From positions 40,814-104,813 of the forward strand of contig CAUJDW010000157.1 of assembly GCA_963169455.1 (NCBI GenBank): a DNA stretch of 64,000 nt, given 5' to 3'. Numbering within the stretch: position 1 is the stretch's first letter; every line of letters begins with the position of its first letter. The notes beneath the pieces are model-generated. The model did no database searches, was not told the origin of the DNA, and worked only from the letters and a program-made list of their open reading frames with translations. The position numbers were made by a program, and so were the translations under genes. Shown here one piece after another: positions 60,620 through 64,000 of this stretch. This DNA is from Bacteroidota bacterium (GTDB lineage Bacteria > Bacteroidota > Bacteroidia > Chitinophagales > Saprospiraceae).

Positions 60620-62239
60620 ATGAAAAAAGTAATCAATATCGCTTTAACTATCCTTCTGGTGGCGGCCACGGCCTGTACGGACCTGGATATTCAGCCGCGG
60701 GACCGGGCCACGCCCGAAAACCTGTTTGAAGACGAATCTTCCTACCGGGCATTCATCGCCCGGATTTATGCGGGTATTGCCGTTACCGGGCAGCAGGGCC
60801 CTGCCGGGCAGGCCGATATTTCCAGCCTGGACGAAGGTTTCTCCAACTACCTGCGCCAGTACTGGCAGCTTCAGGAACTGACCACCGATGAGGCCGTCAT
60901 CGGTTGGGGCGACGAAGGCCTTCCCGACCTGCATAACCACAACTGGACCTCCGACAACCAGTTCGTGCGCGCCATGTACTACCGCATATTCTTCCAGGTG
61001 TCGATGGCCAATGAATACCTCCGTGAAACGACGGATGACAAGCTGGACGGCCGCGAAGTCAGCGCAGCCGTGCGGGAAGACGTCCGCCACTACCGCGCAG
61101 AGGCCCGCTTCCTGCGCGCGCTGAGCTACTGGCACGGCATCGACCTGTTTGCCAATATCCCCTTCTATACCGAAGAAGCTTCTGTCGGTTCCGACGCGCC
61201 GCTTCAGGCCAGCCGGGAAGAGGTTTTCAACTTCCTCGAAAACGAGCTGAAAGAAATCGAGGCCGATATGGCCGCGCCCGGCGCCAACGAATATGGCCGC
61301 GCCGACAGGGCCGCGCTCTGGATGCTGCAGGCCAAACTGTACCTGAATTCGGAAGTTTACACCGGCAAACCCCGCTTTACGGAATGCATCGATGCCTGCA
61401 ACAAGGTTATCTCTACGGGGCTCTACAGCCTGCAGGACACCTACAGCCATCTCTTTATGGCGGACAACCACAACTCCCAGGAGATCATTTTCGCCATACC
61501 CTTCGACGGTGAGAATACCCAAACCTGGGGCGGCATGACTTATCTGGTCCATGCTCCGCTTGGAGGCAGCATGCAGGACAACGTCAACGACGAAACCGGC
61601 GAGGAATTCCCCGATGAGATCATCCACCGCTATGGCGTCAACGCCGCCTGGTTTGGGCTGCGCACGACCAGCGCCCTGTCCAACCTGTTCCCGGATGCGA
61701 CGGGCGCCATCGATGAACGGGCCCTGTTGTACACCAACGGGCAAAACAGGGAGATCAACTCCATCGGCAATTTCAGCGACGGCTACGCCATTGAGAAATT
61801 CATCAACGTCACCTCCGAAGGCGTTCCCGGTTCCGACCTGACCCACTGCGACACGGATTACCCCATGTTCCGCCTGGCCGACGCCTACCTGATGTATGCA
61901 GAAGCCGTGCTGCGCGGCGGCGCGGGCGGCGATATCGGTACTGCCGTAGGTTACATCAATCAACTGCGCCAGCGGGCCTACAACGGAAACGGAGGCAATA
62001 TCAATGCCGACGCCCTCACCCTGGACTTCATCCTCGATGAGCGGGCGCGCGAGCTGTTCTGGGAAGGCCACAGGCGGCAGGACCTGATCCGCTTCAACCA
62101 GTTCACGGAAAACGGCGTCTGGCCCTGGAAAGGCGGGGTTAAAGAAGGCCGCCCGACGGAGAGCTGGCGGAATATTCTGCCCATCCCGGCCTCGGAAATC
62201 CTGGCCAACAAAAACCTCAAGCAGAACCCCAACTATTAA
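60620..62239 (+). CDS. SusD/RagB-type surface glycan-binding lipoprotein
   Basis: A 539-residue lipoprotein: lipobox ATAC (Cys19) after MKKVINIALTILLVAA, then a tetratricopeptide-rich SusD fold with RYRAEARFLRALSYWHGIDLFANIPFYTE, ADRAALWMLQAKLYLNSEVYTG and the C-terminal ERARELFWEGHRRQDLIRFNQF. It caps the SusC channel and captures oligosaccharide. The order behind SusC and ahead of a SusE/F-like protein points to a starch or maltodextrin system. Confidence 0.95.
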   Translation: MKKVINIALTILLVAATACTDLDIQPRDRATPENLFEDESSYRAFIARIYAGIAVTGQQGPAGQADISSLDEGFSNYLRQYWQLQELTTDEAVIGWGDEGLPDLHNHNWTSDNQFVRAMYYRIFFQVSMANEYLRETTDDKLDGREVSAAVREDVRHYRAEARFLRALSYWHGIDLFANIPFYTEEASVGSDAPLQASREEVFNFLENELKEIEADMAAPGANEYGRADRAALWMLQAKLYLNSEVYTGKPRFTECIDACNKVISTGLYSLQDTYSHLFMADNHNSQEIIFAIPFDGENTQTWGGMTYLVHAPLGGSMQDNVNDETGEEFPDEIIHRYGVNAAWFGLRTTSALSNLFPDATGAIDERALLYTNGQNREINSIGNFSDGYAIEKFINVTSEGVPGSDLTHCDTDYPMFRLADAYLMYAEAVLRGGAGGDIGTAVGYINQLRQRAYNGNGGNINADALTLDFILDERARELFWEGHRRQDLIRFNQFTENGVWPWKGGVKEGRPTESWRNILPIPASEILANKNLKQNPNY

Positions 62240-62294
62240 TTTCGTTTACAGGCGCAGGGGCTGCCTGGCGTAGCCCCTGCAAAAATATCGGACA

Positions 62295-63899
62295 ATGAAA
62301 AACTTCATAAAATTATTTTCCATCGCCTTGCTGGGCATAACCCTCATCTTTTCCTGCAGCAAGGATGAGCTGGATATCGAAGCCCTGACCGACTTCCCCC
62401 CGGGCATTCTGAGCGTCAGCCCGGGCGAGGGCAGCAAGGTCGTCATCGGCAACTTCAATATCAAAGTTGAATTTGTGGACGGCACGGTTTCGCCCCTGGC
62501 CTCCGGCACGGTAAGCCTGTCGGACGACCTGGGCAACGAGCTGGCGAGTGCTTCCTCCAACCTGTCCGGCACGCGCGACTCCATCGTCATTGAAGGAGCT
62601 TCTTTCAATGCCGAACTCCTGGGCCCCGGCTTGTACAATATCTCCACCAGCGTAACCGACTCCAAGGGCCAAACCACTACCCGGGAGTCGGGTTTTGAGA
62701 TATCCCTGTTGCCTTTCGCCGCCAATTACGATGCCATTTATATCGCCGGCGGTTTCAACGGCTGGGGCGCCGACCCCCTGACCCTGGTGGCCGACCATAC
62801 CTGGGAAATCCTGGGCATCGAGATGCAGGGCTCGGAATGGAAACTCAAAAACACGGTTGACTGGACCGACCAGGACTGGGGCGACCCCGACTGCGACGGC
62901 ATCCTCCAGAACACCACGGGAGGCGGGCCCAACTCGGCCTGCAGCCCCAGCGGGCTGGTGAACTTCCGGTTCAACGACCAGACCCTGGCCTACACCATTA
63001 CGCCTGCCGTCAATATCGAATCCAACATCAACGGCCTGTATCTGCTGGGCTCATTCAACGACTTCCAGGGAGACGAGTATGGCTTTACGCTCGTGAGCGA
63101 CAACACCTGGGAACTGCCCGAAGTGCGCCTCCGCCCCGGCGACCTGTTCAGGTTCGCCGAGTATCCCAACTTCATGGGCCGCAACTGGGGTGATGCTGAT
63201 GGAGACGGCATAGCCGAAGAGTTCGGCTCCAATATCACCTTTACCGCAGCGGATGCCATTTACAAGGTCATATTCAACGACAAGTCACTGGCTTACAGCT
63301 TTGAGTTCGTCCGCGGCCTGTTCCCGGAAAACCTCTATCTCGTCGGCGGCCTGGCTGCTCATGGCTCCTGGACGCCCAGCCAGTCCATCCCGTTCAGAGA
63401 AGTAGCTGACGGCGTTTTTGAGATCTATGCGCCTCTGGAAGCCGGCACGGGCTTTAAGTTCCTGCAGGTCCAGGACTGGGCGGGTGACTGGGGCATGGAC
63501 CCGGCCAACCCGGGCTTTATCGTCCAGGAAGGTGAACAGGACGCCATGATCGGCGAGAGCGGATTCTATCTCATCCGCATTGACTTCAACGACCGCTCAG
63601 CCACTTTCACAAAGACGGACTGGGGGCTCATCGGCAGCGCTACCCCGGGCGGATGGGATAACGACACAGATATGACGTTCCAGAACGACTTTGAGTGGAC
63701 GATCACTCTCGACCTCGTCGCCGGTGCAATCAAGTTCCGCGCCAACGACGGCTGGGGCATCAACTTCGGCGACACCGGGCTGGACGGCACGCTCGAAAGA
63801 GATGGTGCGGATATTCCCGTTGCCGAGGCTGGGAATTACACCATCACCATGATCCTGCACCCCGTTGACGGGTACTATTATGAAGTGGTGAAGAATTAA
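62295..63899 (+). CDS. SusE/SusF-like starch-binding lipoprotein
   Basis: A 534-residue outer-membrane lipoprotein with lipobox IFSC (Cys21), an N-terminal Ig-like domain (about 25-140), then repeated SusE/F-type carbohydrate-binding modules. These start with YIAGGFNGWG, YLLGSFNDFQGDEYGF and YLVGGLAAHGSWTP, followed by a final LIGSATPGGWDNDTDM module. These modules bind starch at the cell surface in the Bacteroides system. It is 55 bases after susD and in the same orientation. Amylase and neopullulanase genes are expected just beyond the window edge. Confidence 0.9.
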   Translation: MKNFIKLFSIALLGITLIFSCSKDELDIEALTDFPPGILSVSPGEGSKVVIGNFNIKVEFVDGTVSPLASGTVSLSDDLGNELASASSNLSGTRDSIVIEGASFNAELLGPGLYNISTSVTDSKGQTTTRESGFEISLLPFAANYDAIYIAGGFNGWGADPLTLVADHTWEILGIEMQGSEWKLKNTVDWTDQDWGDPDCDGILQNTTGGGPNSACSPSGLVNFRFNDQTLAYTITPAVNIESNINGLYLLGSFNDFQGDEYGFTLVSDNTWELPEVRLRPGDLFRFAEYPNFMGRNWGDADGDGIAEEFGSNITFTAADAIYKVIFNDKSLAYSFEFVRGLFPENLYLVGGLAAHGSWTPSQSIPFREVADGVFEIYAPLEAGTGFKFLQVQDWAGDWGMDPANPGFIVQEGEQDAMIGESGFYLIRIDFNDRSATFTKTDWGLIGSATPGGWDNDTDMTFQNDFEWTITLDLVAGAIKFRANDGWGINFGDTGLDGTLERDGADIPVAEAGNYTITMILHPVDGYYYEVVKN

Positions 63900-64000
63900 A
63901 CCGCCGCCTTTGAAACAGAAAAGAGAAGAGGCGCCCGCAAAAGCCGGGGGCGGTGATAATTTTGAAACCACCAGGGGAACAACAAAACAAAAAAAACCAC

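Overview
The window reads as chromosomal DNA of a GC-rich member of the Bacteroidota, most likely of the Saprospiria/Saprospiraceae type. This is inferred from gene families, not from a marker search. Supporting signs are proteins with a type IX secretion (T9SS) C-terminal sorting tail, a SusC/SusD/SusE starch-type cluster, the DUF1573-yajC-YbbR gene order, a choice-of-anchor-B protein, and Bacteroidota-type promoters (TTG, 19 bases, TAnnTTTG), two of which match exactly. I saw no rRNA, tRNA, CRISPR array, insertion sequence or prophage. Coding density is high, and most convergent gene pairs are separated by clear hairpin terminators.

Layout. 1-3034: the end of a PA0069-type radical SAM gene, then an ECF sigma factor coupled to a protein that appears to cross both membranes (cytoplasmic anti-sigma-like segment, inner-membrane helix, long periplasmic linker, outer-membrane barrel). 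3143-8857: a giant secreted protein with fifteen tandem repeats of about 110 residues. 9310-15364: sterol-desaturase-like membrane enzyme, HmuY-like secreted protein, LysM glucosaminidase, cardiolipin-synthase-like enzyme, small outer-membrane protein. 15830-30982: housekeeping genes (pdhB, mnmD, ribD, trxB, fbaA, dnaG, YbbR, yajC, DUF1573) mixed with an AP2-domain protein, a thioredoxin, a nuclease plus HerA-like ATPase pair, and a membrane-anchored subtilase.

31161-36356: a tight operon of shikimate kinase, a 1084-residue double-AAA ATPase related to ClpB but with a destroyed first Walker B motif and an unusual tail, and a secreted subtilase. 36437-42106: gdhA, folE with a short-chain dehydrogenase, two small or hypothetical genes, lpdA. 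42175-45686: a peptidase-containing (C39) ABC exporter with its HlyD adaptor but no visible precursor peptide. 45953-50341: glycosyltransferase-like protein, lipase-like hydrolase, SPOR-like protein, fmt, metallo-hydrolase. 50351-50454: an 8-bp tandem repeat. 51151-57121: two T9SS cargo proteins around a fused dipeptide-type ABC ATPase. 57582-63899: SusC, SusD and SusE/F-like genes. The enzymes of this glycan cluster would lie beyond the right edge.

The most interesting items are the sigma/trans-envelope anti-sigma pair at the left end and the variant ClpB-subtilase operon at 31.7-36.4 kb. Gene starts were moved inward from the longest reading frame wherever a signal peptide, lipobox or family alignment favoured an internal ATG.
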